A stretch of DNA of 64,000 nucleotides from Rhodanobacteraceae bacterium (GTDB taxonomy: Bacteria; Pseudomonadota; Gammaproteobacteria; Xanthomonadales; SZUA-5), in assembly GCA_016713135.1 (NCBI GenBank), contig JADJPR010000016.1:124001-188000 (forward strand). Direction: 5' to 3'. Position 1 is the first letter of the stretch. Every line of letters starts with the position of its first letter. Of the stretch, positions 17,601 to 27,310 are shown piece by piece. The position numbers were made by a program, and so were the translations under genes. The notes beneath the pieces are model-generated. The model made no database searches, was not told the origin of the DNA, and saw only the letters and a list, made by a program, of their open reading frames with translations.

Positions 17601-20459
17601 TTACTGGCAGCGTTGCACCCGGATGTTGTCGATCGACCAACCGTTCGGGGCGGTCGCCGCGGTGTTGCTGTCGCTGGTTGCGCGGAAGCGCAGCTGGATG
17701 TTCTGCCCGGCGAATCCGGAGAGATCGACGATGTTGCGCGCAGGCAGCAACTGCGCCGTGTCCTCGAAGCCGCTGAGGAAGGAGAACGGCTGCACCGTCA
17801 GATGACACCAGCCGCCACGACCGGCCAGCGGCGCGCCGTCGCTGATGGTGCCAACGTAGGGATCGGTGAACATGCGCGAGTCGTCGAGATAGGTCCAGTT
17901 GGAACCGCCATCGGTGCTGACCTCGAGCGAGCCCGCATCCCAGCAACCGGCGGGACCGTCGATCTCGAAGTTGTGGTGGGTGTCGTAGGACAGGGTCACG
18001 TCGGTGGCACCACCGGGGATCGCGATGACCGGCGACACCAGCTGGCGATCGCTGGTCACGGTGTTGTTCGGCACGCGCCAGACCATGGTCGACATGCGCG
18101 TACCGGCGACCGCCGCCTGCCGCGACCAGGCCGTGCCGCCCGTGCCCGCGGTGGTCCAGCCGTTGGTGCCCGTTTCCACGTCATCGGAGAACACCACCAC
18201 GCGCGACTGGCCGGCGCCACAGACGCCCGCGGTGCCGGTCACGAAGCTGCGCGCCGCGCTGAACGTACCATCACCGCAATAGTTGCTGGTGCGCACGCGC
18301 CAGTAGTAGGTGCGGGTCGGGTCCAGAGTCACGCTCGGGGTCCATTGCGTGGTGGTCAACGTGGCGCTGGCGATCACATTGGCGAAGGCCGGGTCGTCCG
18401 CGATCTGCACGAAGTAAGCGAGCGCGCCCGGAGAGGTGTCCCAGCTCAGCGCTGGACGCTGGCTGACATTGCTCGCGGCGTTGGCCGGCGACGACAGCGC
18501 CGGTGCCGCGGCCGGCGCCGACGACAGGCCGAAACTGACCGGCACGCTGCGGACGAGTGCGCCGCTGGTACCGATCAGGCTGAGCTCGTACTCGCCCGAC
18601 GGCAGAGCGGCGCCGTTGGTCAGGGTGAACACGGTGGCAGCCGGTGCCGTCGCGTTGGCCGGCGAGAACGTGGCGGTGGAACCGACCGGCGTGCCAGTCG
18701 CGCTGAACACCACATTGCCGTTGAATCCGAACAGGGCGCCCGCGCGCAGATTCCAACTGGGATCGGTGGTCGTGGTCATGGCGCACTGTTCGATGCGCTT
18801 GGGCGAATCCGACACCACGGAGAAATTGGGCTCGCCGCATCCATCCAGGACGAAGGAACAGATGCGGGTCTGGTAAGACCCGGACGAGGTGCTGGGATAC
18901 CATTCATTGGTGTGCCAGAAGGTGCAGTCGTCGCTCGGATCCACGCTCATCGACGAGTAGTCGCCCCAGCGCCCGGAGGTGCTGGTCTGCGAGCCGGTGG
19001 TCGGCGGTGTGCAGGCGGTCTCGTCGCGCAGCACGCCAGGCGCATCGCCGAGCTTGCGCGAGGTCAGCATGATCGTGGGATTCGTCGTGCTGCTTGAGCG
19101 GGTGTAACCGACACCGATGTTGCCGTTCTTGTCGATCGCCACGCTGCCCATCCAGCGCGAGCTGGTGTCCGGGGCGAAAGTGCCTTCATCGACGATCGAC
19201 TTGGTCATCGCGGCCGGCGTGCCGGCGCCCTGCTGGAGGTCGAACTGCACCCACTTGATCGCCCCCTGGTCCGCCGGGCCCAGCACGTGGTGGTTGATCA
19301 CCAGAGCGGTGGTGAACGGCGCGCCGGCCGGGAAGGTGCGCGCGGCAGCGCGGAACATGATGTTCGAGCCGAAGCCGTCGAGCCTCTGGGCAGTGCCGGC
19401 CTGCGGCACCTGGGCAAAGTTCGGGCGGAAGGTGGAACCGGAAAGCACCCGTTGTGGCGTGTTCGTGATCGTGCTGCTGCCGGGTGTCGTCCAGTTCAGG
19501 CACAGGTCCCAGAACAGATAACTGGAGTCGGCCTCATCGAAGTGAACGAAAGTCGGGCACGCACCCGTGGGCGCCTTGAGCTGGCCGTCCAGGTGGATCG
19601 GCTGGGTGCCGTAGGCGTTGAAGCCGGAGAAGCGAACCACGCCGGCCGGCTGGCCTGCCAGCATCTTGTCGCGCTCCATCGCCACGAAGCTGGCGCCCTG
19701 GAAGGTCAGCGGGCTGCCACTGAAATCATGCGTGACCATCAGGTAGGCGTTCTGCGTGCCGCCCTCGTCGGTCCACACACCGATGTGCGGGTAGTCGCCG
19801 AAAATCGGCGAGGTGAACTCGTAGCGGTGGTAGGCGCCGAGCGGATCGCTGGTGGCGGATACCGCGACGCACTGCTTGAACGGCGCGCGGGTGACGAACT
19901 GGCTCATGACCCAACGTTCCGCAGTGTCATCCCAGATCGCCAGGGGATCGCCGGCGTTGGTGTTCTGGCAGTCGCCACCAAAGCCGTTCCAGAAGGAGTT
20001 GCCGGCCACGGTCAGACCGATCTGGGTGCCGGTGGTCTTGTTGAAGATGCCCCAACTGGTGTTGATCCACTGGATGTAGTGTGTCGGGCTGACGTCGCCA
20101 TTGGTGTCCGGCGGCATGCCGTTGGCGCCGTTGCCCACACCGAGGCCATTGAACGAGGCGATTGTCGGCGGCGTCACTTCGCGCGAGGCTTCGGTCTGGT
20201 ACTTCGGTGCGCGCAGGACACCGAATCCAGGCGCGAGTGCCGGGCGCTCAGCTTGCGGCGCCTTCAGGAACTGGTTCTCGATCAGCGGCAGGCTCTCGGC
20301 CGAGCGGCTCTGCACCGGGCCAATGTCGGCGATGATCTCGCGCAAGGGACGCGAAGTGTCGTTGCGCACCGAATAACTGATCTCCATGCGGATCTCGCCG
20401 GCGTGCGCGCCGGATACCGCGAGCAGCGCAAGCGCTGCAAACCTGATCTTGCCCCTCAT
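17601..20459 (-). CDS. Large secreted protein with Fn3-like and jelly-roll domains
   Basis: The protein has 952 residues. The start at ATG 20459 (MRGKIRFAALALLAVSGAHAG) gives a clear signal peptide; the longer open frame upstream has no signal. Residues of roughly 60-480 hold a beta-rich domain containing GVGNGANGMPPDTNGDVSP and conserved Trp/Asp segments, a type seen in many secreted bacterial proteins but unnamed to me. A fibronectin-III-like segment follows (SPANAASNVSQRPALSW up to YYWRVRTSN), then a C-terminal jelly-roll domain of the kind found in secreted peptidases, ending WSIDNIRVQRC. I see no catalytic motif. It lies 24 bp downstream of another secreted-protein gene and ends at a strong terminator. 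Confidence 0.75.
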   Translation of the reverse strand: MRGKIRFAALALLAVSGAHAGEIRMEISYSVRNDTSRPLREIIADIGPVQSRSAESLPLIENQFLKAPQAERPALAPGFGVLRAPKYQTEASREVTPPTIASFNGLGVGNGANGMPPDTNGDVSPTHYIQWINTSWGIFNKTTGTQIGLTVAGNSFWNGFGGDCQNTNAGDPLAIWDDTAERWVMSQFVTRAPFKQCVAVSATSDPLGAYHRYEFTSPIFGDYPHIGVWTDEGGTQNAYLMVTHDFSGSPLTFQGASFVAMERDKMLAGQPAGVVRFSGFNAYGTQPIHLDGQLKAPTGACPTFVHFDEADSSYLFWDLCLNWTTPGSSTITNTPQRVLSGSTFRPNFAQVPQAGTAQRLDGFGSNIMFRAAARTFPAGAPFTTALVINHHVLGPADQGAIKWVQFDLQQGAGTPAAMTKSIVDEGTFAPDTSSRWMGSVAIDKNGNIGVGYTRSSSTTNPTIMLTSRKLGDAPGVLRDETACTPPTTGSQTSTSGRWGDYSSMSVDPSDDCTFWHTNEWYPSTSSGSYQTRICSFVLDGCGEPNFSVVSDSPKRIEQCAMTTTTDPSWNLRAGALFGFNGNVVFSATGTPVGSTATFSPANATAPAATVFTLTNGAALPSGEYELSLIGTSGALVRSVPVSFGLSSAPAAAPALSSPANAASNVSQRPALSWDTSPGALAYFVQIADDPAFANVIASATLTTTQWTPSVTLDPTRTYYWRVRTSNYCGDGTFSAARSFVTGTAGVCGAGQSRVVVFSDDVETGTNGWTTAGTGGTAWSRQAAVAGTRMSTMVWRVPNNTVTSDRQLVSPVIAIPGGATDVTLSYDTHHNFEIDGPAGCWDAGSLEVSTDGGSNWTYLDDSRMFTDPYVGTISDGAPLAGRGGWCHLTVQPFSFLSGFEDTAQLLPARNIVDLSGFAGQNIQLRFRATSDSNTAATAPNGWSIDNIRVQRCQ

Positions 20460-20482
20460 TCCCCGTCCTCTCTTCACGATGA

Positions 20483-21536
20483 TCACTCCAGTGATGTCGA
20501 CTGCCCGGTCGCCAGTGCGAGGCGGCGCAGGTGGTCGCGCAGGAACTCCCGCGAGGTCGCGGGCAATTGCGTCAATTCCAGGGCTTGATGCGCTGCAACG
20601 CGCTCGCGCTCCGGATCGATGTTGCGGATGGCCAGCAGTGCCGACTCGACGACGGCCGCGCTGTCGCATGCGACCAGCCGCTCCAGCAGGTCGATGTCCA
20701 CCTTCAGCGCGTCGTCCCGCACCAGTTGCAGTGCCAGCGAGACCAGTTCGCCGGGCCCGGGCTGTACCTGCTGGTATCCGTCGAGCGGCGCCTCGGCAAG
20801 GATCCGCTGCACCGCGTCCGCCAGATACGCCCGCGAGTAGCTTGCGACGTTCGCGGACGCCACGCGCAACAGTGCGGCGCGCGCGGTTGGATGGCCGTCG
20901 CGATTGTCGATCAGCGTCTTGACCGCGCGCACCAGGGCTGGGTCGCCGCTGCGGGCGAGATCGCCGATCAGGGCCAGCTCGGCCGCATGGAAGTTCTGCA
21001 CCTGGGAATCGCGGCTGGCCAGTCCGGCGATGACACGATCGAGGAAGGTCGGCGATTTCAGCGCGTCACCATCCAGCGGGTGCAGCAGGACGTCGCGCAG
21101 GCTTTCGGAGTCGATGAACAGCGCCGGCTGCAACCCCGGCCAGTCGATCAGCCGGGGGCCGTCGGTGTCGACCAGGACTTCCTTGCGGAAGCGCGGGTTG
21201 CGCAGATAGGCGGTGTAGGCGAACAGGTAGCGATGCTCGGTGCTGAGCAAGGCGGCGAGCCAGTCCGGGCCGCGGACCAGGACTTCGGCGGGGACCTCGT
21301 CGGGGCCGCGGATGCCAGCTGACATCGATGAAGCGATAGCGGCCATCAGGCAGGCGACCGGCGAATGCGCCGACAACCACCTGGGTGCGTGGGGACTGCA
21401 GGACCTTGGAAGGCGGGTCCACCGGCGGCGCGGGCAAGGGCGTACCCGCCAGACCAGCGACGAGGAGTCCGGCCAGCACCCACGATTTCAAGCCAAGCTG
21501 CAGCAATGCGCCGAATCCTCGCCCTGCGCATGGCAA
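20483..21536 (-). pseudogene. Secreted protein with helical repeats, frameshifted
   Basis: The first frame (from ATG 21536) gives a signal peptide (LKSWVLAGLLVAGLAG) and runs to GRYRFIDVSW. The second frame picks up at IRGPDEVPAEVLVRGPDW and continues to the stop at 20483. The join needs removal of one base in TGGCATCC at about 21314, giving VSWIRGPDEV. The mature part is rich in helical Leu/Ala repeats with regularly spaced Asp and Arg, possibly HEAT-like. I do not recognise the family. It is followed 24 bp later by the large secreted protein and probably shares its transcript. One-base insertion or sequencing error cannot be told apart here. Confidence 0.55.
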
Positions 21537-21716
21537 GCCACGGCGCTCGGCAGTGTGCGGGACACAGCAGGCTGGGGCCTGAGGGTCGCCGGGAAAAGGG
21601 GCACAAGTCTAGCGCTTTTCGTCAGTTTCCGCCCGCAGGCGTCGACGGAGATCTTCAGCCGCAGACGACGCCACGCGTGATAGAACTGGCGCCCCGCTCA
21701 GCCACTGGATATTCCC

Positions 21717-22646
21717 ATGCGCAAAACGCTGCTCGCCTCGCTGCTGACCCTCACGCTGGCCGCCTGCCAACCCGCCGAGACGCCGAAGGACACCTCCGCG
21801 CCGGCGCCGGCGCCCGCCGCGGAACCAGCCACCACGCCGCCACCGCCACCCGCCGGCAATCCCTCCGATGCCTTTGCCGCGAAGCTGGACCAGATGATCG
21901 CCGGTGCGCACCGCAGTGACGGAAACAAGGCGCGCGATGCCTACCGTCACCCGAAGGAGACCCTGGGCTTCTTCGGCCTGGGCCCGGGCCAGACGGTGGT
22001 CGAGATCACGCCCGGCGGCGGCTGGTACACCGAGATCCTGGCGCCGACCCTGATGAACGACGGCCGCTACGTTGCCGCAGTCATCGATCCCGCCAGCGTG
22101 GCCAGCGAGGGCGCCAAGGCCTACTACACCAAGAACAACCAGGCTTTCCGCGACAAGCTGGCCGCCCACCCGGAACTCTACGGTCAGGCCGAGATTGTCG
22201 AGATCTCGATGGCCTCACCCAGCTTCGGCGCCGACAACTCCGCGGACCTGGTGGTGACCTTCCGCAATGTGCACAACTGGGTGGGCCAGGACGCCACCCA
22301 ACCGATGTTCGATGGCTTTTTCAAGGTACTGAAGCCGGGCGGCGTGCTCGGCGTGGTCGAGCACCGCGCCAAGGCCGACGAGACCCGCGAACTCAAGGAG
22401 GTGGCGAAGACCGGTTACTTCCCGGAATCCGCGGTGATCGAGATGGCCACCAAGGCCGGCTTCCAGCTCGCCGACAAGAGCGAAATCAACGCCAACCCGA
22501 ATGACACCAAGGACCATCCGAATGGCGTGTGGACCCTGCCGCCCAGCCTGAACATGAAGGATGTGGCGGAAGCGGATCAGGCGAAGTATCCGGCGATCGG
22601 CGAGTCCGACCGCATGACCCTGAAGTTCGTCAAGCCGGCGGGATGA
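21717..22646 (+). CDS. Lipoprotein with class I SAM-methyltransferase fold
   Basis: This 309-residue protein has a lipoprotein signal (MRKTLLASLLTLTLAAC, lipobox LAAC with Cys 17) and a Pro/Ala-rich spacer to about residue 50. The globular part resembles COG4798-type predicted methyltransferases: a motif-I-like glycine loop VVEITPGGGWYTEIL near residues 94-108, then VVTFRNVHNW and a LKPGGVLGVVEHR segment typical of post-motif strands. The oddity is location. A lipidated, exported protein would not normally meet S-adenosylmethionine, so the fold may serve another purpose or the enzyme may use a different ligand. It is transcribed divergently from the neighbouring secreted-protein gene. Confidence 0.8.
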   Translation: MRKTLLASLLTLTLAACQPAETPKDTSAPAPAPAAEPATTPPPPPAGNPSDAFAAKLDQMIAGAHRSDGNKARDAYRHPKETLGFFGLGPGQTVVEITPGGGWYTEILAPTLMNDGRYVAAVIDPASVASEGAKAYYTKNNQAFRDKLAAHPELYGQAEIVEISMASPSFGADNSADLVVTFRNVHNWVGQDATQPMFDGFFKVLKPGGVLGVVEHRAKADETRELKEVAKTGYFPESAVIEMATKAGFQLADKSEINANPNDTKDHPNGVWTLPPSLNMKDVAEADQAKYPAIGESDRMTLKFVKPAG

Positions 22647-22866
22647 GAGACCTGCCAGGGCAGCGCGCCGCGTGCTGCCCTGGCCCCCTGCATCGCCGCG
22701 CGTGCCCCTGCCGGTCCGTCGGGCTGTCGCCGGCTGCGCGCTTGGGGCAAAATGCGCAACCAGCCTGCCGGCCGCGTCCGGCGCCTGCCTGGCGGACGCG
22801 GCGGACCGGACTGCCCGGCGCCGGGCCCGGCGCTCCGGCAACGCGGACGATACCGGCCAGACGCCC

Positions 22867-23658
22867 GTGCTCCTGAGTACCGAACCGGGGTTGACGAGAA
22901 GATCAAATCGCCCGATCACGCGCTGGCGCGCCGCCGGCATCCACCTTGGGTTCAGTATCCTGGTCGCCATCGCGGTGACCGCGTTGATTTTGCTGGTGTG
23001 GTACCCCGGGCTCTACTACAAGGCCTCCGGCGCCGACCACCTGTTCGTCGTCCTGATGTCGGTCGACGTCGTCGCCGGCCCCTTGCTGACGTTGATCCTC
23101 TACCGCCACGGCAAACCCGGCCTCATGTTCGACCTGGCCACCATCCTGGTGTTGCAGCTGGCTGCACTGGCCTATGGGCTGTCGGTCATCGTCGGTTCGC
23201 GCCCGGTGTTCCTGGTCGGTGCGCTGGATCGCTTCGTCGTTGTCGCGGCGAACCAGATCGACCCGGCCGAGATTCCGACCGACCCGGCCAGCCCATACCG
23301 CGAGCTCTCGCTGACCGGACCGCGTCTGGTCGGCTTCGCCCTGCCGGAGGATGTGGAAGCCCGCAATCAGGCCATGTTCGACGAAATCGCCGGCAAGCAG
23401 GCCGAAATGCGCCCGCGCTTCTACCGCCCCTTCGCGGAGAGCACTGCGAAGCTGCTGGCCAGCGCGCGCACGCTCGATCAACTGCTCGCGCGGCCGGCGC
23501 CGGACGGCACTGCTGTGCGCGTCTGGATCGAAGGCTCGGGTCGGCGCCCCGCAGAGCTTCGCTGGTTGCCCCTGCAGGCGCGCAAGCGCGACATGGTGAT
23601 GCTCATCGACGCGCAAACCGCGCAGCCGGTCGGCATGCTCGAAATCGCCCCCTGGTGA
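22867..23658 (+). CDS. tfpZ: TfpX/TfpZ-type type IV pilin accessory protein
   Basis: About 263 residues. The core begins RWRAAGIHLGFSILVAIAV, followed by a membrane segment, the phrase LVWYPGLYYKASG, a second segment VDVVAGPLLTLIL and a third near LATILVLQLAALAYGL. This matches TfpX/TfpZ family accessory proteins, which sit in the inner membrane and aid stability or assembly of their cognate pilin. Start is uncertain: the open frame extends to 22672, but the upstream residues are not family-like. GTG 22867 and TTG 22891 are the plausible starts. Two pilA genes lie 2.8-4.4 kb downstream, in keeping with that role. Confidence 0.78.
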   Translation: MLLSTEPGLTRRSNRPITRWRAAGIHLGFSILVAIAVTALILLVWYPGLYYKASGADHLFVVLMSVDVVAGPLLTLILYRHGKPGLMFDLATILVLQLAALAYGLSVIVGSRPVFLVGALDRFVVVAANQIDPAEIPTDPASPYRELSLTGPRLVGFALPEDVEARNQAMFDEIAGKQAEMRPRFYRPFAESTAKLLASARTLDQLLARPAPDGTAVRVWIEGSGRRPAELRWLPLQARKRDMVMLIDAQTAQPVGMLEIAPW

Positions 23659-23668
23659 TGGCCGGCCT

Positions 23669-24520
23669 TCAGCCCGGCTGCTGCGGGGCGACGCGAGCCA
23701 CGCTGCCGCAAACAACAGCGCTTCACCAAGGATCAGCGCCAGCCTGAAGGTCACCGCAGCCGTGACGACCAGGGCCGCCCCGGCGACTGCCGGCAGCATC
23801 TGGGTGAGGACACTCTCGCGCACGCCGACACCACCCGGCGCACCAATCACGAGGTAGCCGGCGACCCAGGAAAGGCAGGCCGCCGGCAGCAGTTGCCAGG
23901 CGAGACGAATGTCACCGGCCAGCCAGGCGAGGGCCGCGCAGGTCAGCCCGAAGTACAACGCAGTACAGCCGATCGTCGCCAGGACGTGCATGATCGCCGC
24001 TGGCCGCCGGGTCTGGTGGAAGGCGAGGGCGGTCGCCGCCAACAGCAGCAGCACACCGGCCAGGGGCAGCGGCGCATGCTGCAGCCATGGCGCCGGCAGC
24101 GCCGACTCATCCGATCCGGCGCCGATCAGCGCGCATCCGATCAGGATCATCGACTCCAGCGTGGTCGCCCACAGCAGTTGCGCATGGCTGAGGCCGGCGT
24201 TGCGGCCCAGCCAGTGGCGTGCGCCGAAGTGTGCGACGTTGCCGGGGAGGTACTTGGCCGGCTGGCTGAGCGCGTAGGCGCGCATCGCAGCGAGCGTGTC
24301 GCTGCCGGGATTCAGCGCGCAGGAGCAGCGCCCAGCCGATCGCCAGAGCACATGCCGCCAGCGTGCACGCCAGCGTGGCCAGGCCGAATGCCGTCCAGCC
24401 GGGCCAGCGCGCCTCCGCGCCGCGATGCTCCAGCAGCAGGCCGTGCGCCATCCAGGCGCAGCCGGCAGCCGCCATTAGGAGTCCTGCCCGCTTGAGCCAG
24501 CGGACTAGCGGACCCGGCAC
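23669..24520 (-). pseudogene. LPG-synthase-TM / flippase-like membrane protein, frameshifted
   Basis: GTG 24520 (VPGPLVRWLKRAGLLMAAAG) overlaps the end of the upstream methyltransferase gene. Two hydrophobic segments follow. At about 24315-24320 (CTGCGCGCTGAAT on the minus strand) the frame changes by one base, and the protein resumes with SQPAKYLPGNVAHFGARHW, the hallmark of the lysylphosphatidylglycerol-synthase transmembrane family, then further membrane segments with GAPGGVGVRES. The expected C-terminus lies near 23690. The second frame does not stop there but stays open, antisense to tfpZ, to 22903. A TGA in the adjacent frame at 23669-23671 is the likelier end. Such proteins act beside glycosyltransferases in lipid-linked sugar transfer. 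Confidence 0.6.
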
Positions 24521-25116
24521 AGCGCCATGGTCCATGGCAGCGGATAGCGCGTCGCCACCACCGTGGTGCGCGCGCGCAGCAGGCGCAGGAATGCCCCCGC
24601 GGACCAGTGGTTCACGTGCCCCGGCGTGTTGCCCAGGTCGCGCAGGTAACGCCCGCGGCAGAGGTTCAGGATGCGCCAGAGCGGCTCGCGCGGCACGCTC
24701 ACCAGCAGCCAGGGATTGGCCATCCCGATGAGCTGGTCGAGGGCGCGTTCCGGGTCCGGGATGTGCTCCAGCACCTCGCAGCACACTAGCAGCGGTGCGC
24801 GCGTGCCGCGTTTCGCCAGTTCGTCGACATCCGCCCGCGCGTAGCTGATCGCCAGGCCCGCCGCAGCCGCCCGCCGGTGCGCTTCGTCGACTGCGGCGTC
24901 GGCGATGTCGAACCCGCGCACCGCGAAGCCGGCGCGCAGCAGCCGTTGGCACAGCTCGCCCTCGCCGCATCCGACCTCGATCGCGCTGCGTTCCGGCTGT
25001 GCCAGCGCCAGCGCCAGGAATGCGTCGAGGAAGCCGCCGACCATCCAGCGCGCGATCGGGTTGCGCGTGTGGTACTTGTCGTAGTGATTGCCCGCCGGCT
25101 GGTGCACGTCGCTCAC
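24505..25116 (-). CDS. Class I SAM-dependent methyltransferase
   Basis: The 203-residue protein begins VSDVHQPAGNHYDKYHTRN. It has the SAM-binding loop AIEVGCGEGELCQRLL, an acidic motif II (VRGFDIADAAVDEA), then LLVCCEVLEHIPDPERAL, the typical bacterial motif IV/post-I arrangement. The GTG start at 25116 overlaps the glycosyltransferase stop (GTGA), and the end overlaps the flippase-like gene, so the three form one tightly coupled unit. GT2, methyltransferase and LPG-TM protein together usually point to modification of a lipid-carried glycan. The acceptor cannot be read here; pilin or surface polysaccharide is possible given the neighbours. Confidence 0.82.
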   Translation of the reverse strand: MSDVHQPAGNHYDKYHTRNPIARWMVGGFLDAFLALALAQPERSAIEVGCGEGELCQRLLRAGFAVRGFDIADAAVDEAHRRAAAAGLAISYARADVDELAKRGTRAPLLVCCEVLEHIPDPERALDQLIGMANPWLLVSVPREPLWRILNLCRGRYLRDLGNTPGHVNHWSAGAFLRLLRARTTVVATRYPLPWTMALCRVR

Positions 25117-26085
25117 CGCGCGGCGTCCTTTCCAGCTACCTCGCGCTGCGCTTGCTCGAGCCGCCGCAGGCGCCACTCGATGCGCTCCAGCAGACGCCGG
25201 TTGACTGAGATGAGATCGGCGAGGAAGCCCAGGATGAAGGTGATCAGGCCGATCGTCACGCAGGCGGCCGCCAGGATGACCGATTGCACATGCCCTTCGC
25301 CAAAGCCCATTGCCTTCAGGATCAGGTAGCGGATACCGGCGATCAGGCCGATACCGGTGAAGGCCAGGCTCACCATCCAGAAAAAGGTCAATGCGCGATA
25401 GGTGGCGAAAATCCGCACGATCGTGCCCAGCGACTTGCTGATGTAGTCGGCGACGCCGCGCACCAGGCGCGAGGGCCGCAGGTCGCGGTTGGTGCGGATC
25501 GGCACCGACAGCACCCGGATATTGCTGCGCCCCGCCTGGATCAGGGTTTCCACGGTGTAGGTGTAGGTGTTGAACACGTTCAGTCGCATCGCCACGTCGC
25601 GGGTCATCGCCCGGAAGCCACTCGGGGCATCGGCGACATCGGTGCCCGACGCCATCCGGACGACCAGGCTGCCGAGCCGCTGCAGACGCTTCTTCAGCCA
25701 GGAAAAATGCGCGGTCTGCTCGATCGGCCGGGCGCCCACCACCAGGTCCGCCTTGCCGTCGATGATCGGCGCCACCAGTCGCTCGATGTCGCGCGCGTCG
25801 TACTGGTTGTCCGCATCGGTGTTGACCACGATGTCCGCGCCGGCGCTGATCGCATGCTCGAGGCCGGTCATGAACGCCGCCGCGAGCCCGCGGTTGGTCG
25901 GGTGGATCACCACATGGTCCACCCCGTGCGCGCGCGCGGTGCCCGCGGTGTCGTCGTGCGACCCGTCGTCGATCACCAACCACTCCACACTGTCGCATCC
26001 GGCGACCGCTGCGCGGCAAGTCGGCGAGCGTGACCGGCAGGGTCTCCGCCTCGTTGAAGCAGGGGATCTGGATGATCAACTTCAC
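25113..26085 (-). pseudogene. GT2-family glycosyltransferase with C-terminal membrane segments, frameshifted
   Basis: GTG 26085 opens VKLIIQIPCFNEAETLPVTL, the nucleotide-sugar site of a GT-A enzyme. The frame is broken near 26006, where the minus strand reads CGCAGCGGTCGCC. Dropping one G gives RSVAGCDSVEWLVIDDGS, and the rest follows in the other frame: DADNQYDARDIE (metal-binding Asp residues), then APSGFRAMTRD and two C-terminal hydrophobic segments (FFWMVSLAFTGIGLIAGI and ILAAACVTIGLITFILGF). The layout is that of DPM/GtrB-like polyprenyl-phosphate glycosyltransferases. The corrected length would be about 323 residues. Since only one base is at fault, a sequencing error is as likely as real decay. 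Confidence 0.7.
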
Positions 26086-26319
26086 GCACGCACCGCCCGC
26101 AGGGAAAGCGCTAGCGTACACCGGCGGGCGTGGCGCGGCGCGGCTCCAACTGGAGGGCTTCCAGCCGGCTGCGCGCCGATCCGCGACACAAAGTGACCCT
26201 GAGCGGCAAATCAAACCCGCCGGCGTGTGGTCGAATAGCCGCGCTGCGGCTTGCCCGCTATCGGGCCAGCCCACAGCACGTTTGATAATTGCGACGGAAT
26301 TGGTCTATAGCACGGCCAG

Positions 26320-26335
26320 TGGCACGGGGATTGCA
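26320..26335 (+). promoter_or_regulatory. Sigma-54 promoter of the first pilin gene
   Basis: TGGCACGGGGATTGCA matches the RpoN consensus TGGCAC-R-N4-TTGCW at every fixed position, with the -24 GG at 26321-26322 and the -12 GC at 26333-26334. The pilin ATG is 119 bp downstream, giving a leader of about 108 nt. pilS and pilR lie 3 kb away. Confidence 0.9.
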
Positions 26336-26454
26336 TCCGTCGCAATGCGGACTGAATGGCGTGGCTCCCGGAGTGAAAGGATTCGACTCCGCCCAAGTCT
26401 GATCGATCCGCTAACCAGCGTCCCATTGCAATCCCTTCGCGAGAGGAAAAAGTC

Positions 26455-26929
26455 ATGTCGAAGATCCAGAAAGGTTTCACCCTGATCGAACTGATGATCG
26501 TGGTCGCGATCATCGCCATCCTGGCCGCCATCGCGCTGCCGGCCTACCAGGACTACACCATCCGCGCCCAGGTCGGTGAAGGCCCGATCAACGCCGCGGC
26601 GTTGAAGACCGCCATTGCCGAGTTCCGCGCCGACCGTGGCGGCTGGCCGACCAACAATGCTTCCGTCGGCATCACCAACACCGTCAGCGGCACCTATGTG
26701 GCCAGCATCGCCAACGCGTCAGGTCGCGCTCCTGATCACCTACGGCAACAACGCCAATACCGCGATCGCGGCCTCGACCATGACCCTCCGCGCCGCCGTG
26801 AACGCCAATGGCGACGTCTCCTGGGTCTGCGGTAATCGCGCTGCGCCAACCGGCTTCACCGTTGCGGGCAACCCGGCGACTGCCACGTCCGTGCTGGCCA
26901 AGTACCTCGCTGCGAACTGCCGCGCGTAA
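26455..26929 (+). pseudogene. pilA: Type IV pilin PilA, first copy, frameshifted
   Basis: The prepilin opening KGFTLIELMIVVAIIAILAA is intact, with Gly-Phe for PilD cleavage and Glu at mature position 5. The frame holds through GTYVASIAN and then slips at about 26719, where AACGCGTCAGGTC has one T too many. Without it the protein reads NAQVALLITYG and continues in the other frame to WVCGNRAAP and the terminal NCRA, parallel to the second pilin. The two cysteines would form the usual C-terminal disulphide loop. As read, the gene could not give a normal pilin. Strong conservation after the slip argues for a very recent lesion or a sequencing error. Confidence 0.85.
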
Positions 26930-26946
26930 GCTGCATCCTGCGTCGC

Positions 26947-26980
26947 GCGAACGGCCCGCATTGCGGGCCGTTCGCTTTTT
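26947..26980 (+). terminator. Strong terminator after the first pilin
   Basis: GCGAACGGCCCGC pairs perfectly with GCGGGCCGTTCGC around an ATT loop, followed by five T residues. It insulates the first pilin from the second, which has its own promoter. Confidence 0.95.
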
Positions 26981-27232
26981 CCGTTTCCGAGCTACGCCAT
27001 CACGCCCTGCAGTGGGACCTGTGCTGACGCTGCGCAGCCGGGCTCGGCCGGCGTCCGTCCCGCACGGTCAGGCATGCCCTCCCGTTTGGCGCCCCCCCTG
27101 TCAGGGTTCTCCCTTACCCAGAGCGTCAGCTTCGCCCCTTGCGTGTCAGCCATGGCCCTCGGGCCCTGCCGGCCAGCCCCCAGTCCCGGCAGAAATCGTG
27201 ACGCAAGTCTCGCGCCCGGGCGCCTCCGGTCA

Positions 27233-27248
27233 TGGCACATCTTTTGCA
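27233..27248 (+). promoter_or_regulatory. Sigma-54 promoter of the second pilin gene
   Basis: TGGCACATCTTTTGCA matches the RpoN consensus at all fixed positions. The second pilin ATG (27311) is 63 bp downstream. The rest of the 26930-27310 spacer holds only the first pilin's terminator and no recognisable gene. Confidence 0.9.
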
Positions 27249-27310
27249 GTCTCATTCGGCAAAGGTCTCGCGGCCTGCGGGGTCTCTCAGGCTGCATTGG
27301 GAGGATTGGC

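Noticed and set aside
22903..23658. Minus-strand extension of the flippase-like gene through tfpZ
   Set aside because: The extension adds about 250 residues of low-complexity shadow sequence opposite a well-conserved gene. A nearby stop in the adjacent frame is a better end.
24505..26274. A 589-codon frame joining the GT2 start to the methyltransferase
   Set aside because: Only the first 20 or so residues of GT2 and the last 203 of the methyltransferase are protein-like; the middle is a shadow of the GT2 frame, which shifts at about 26006.
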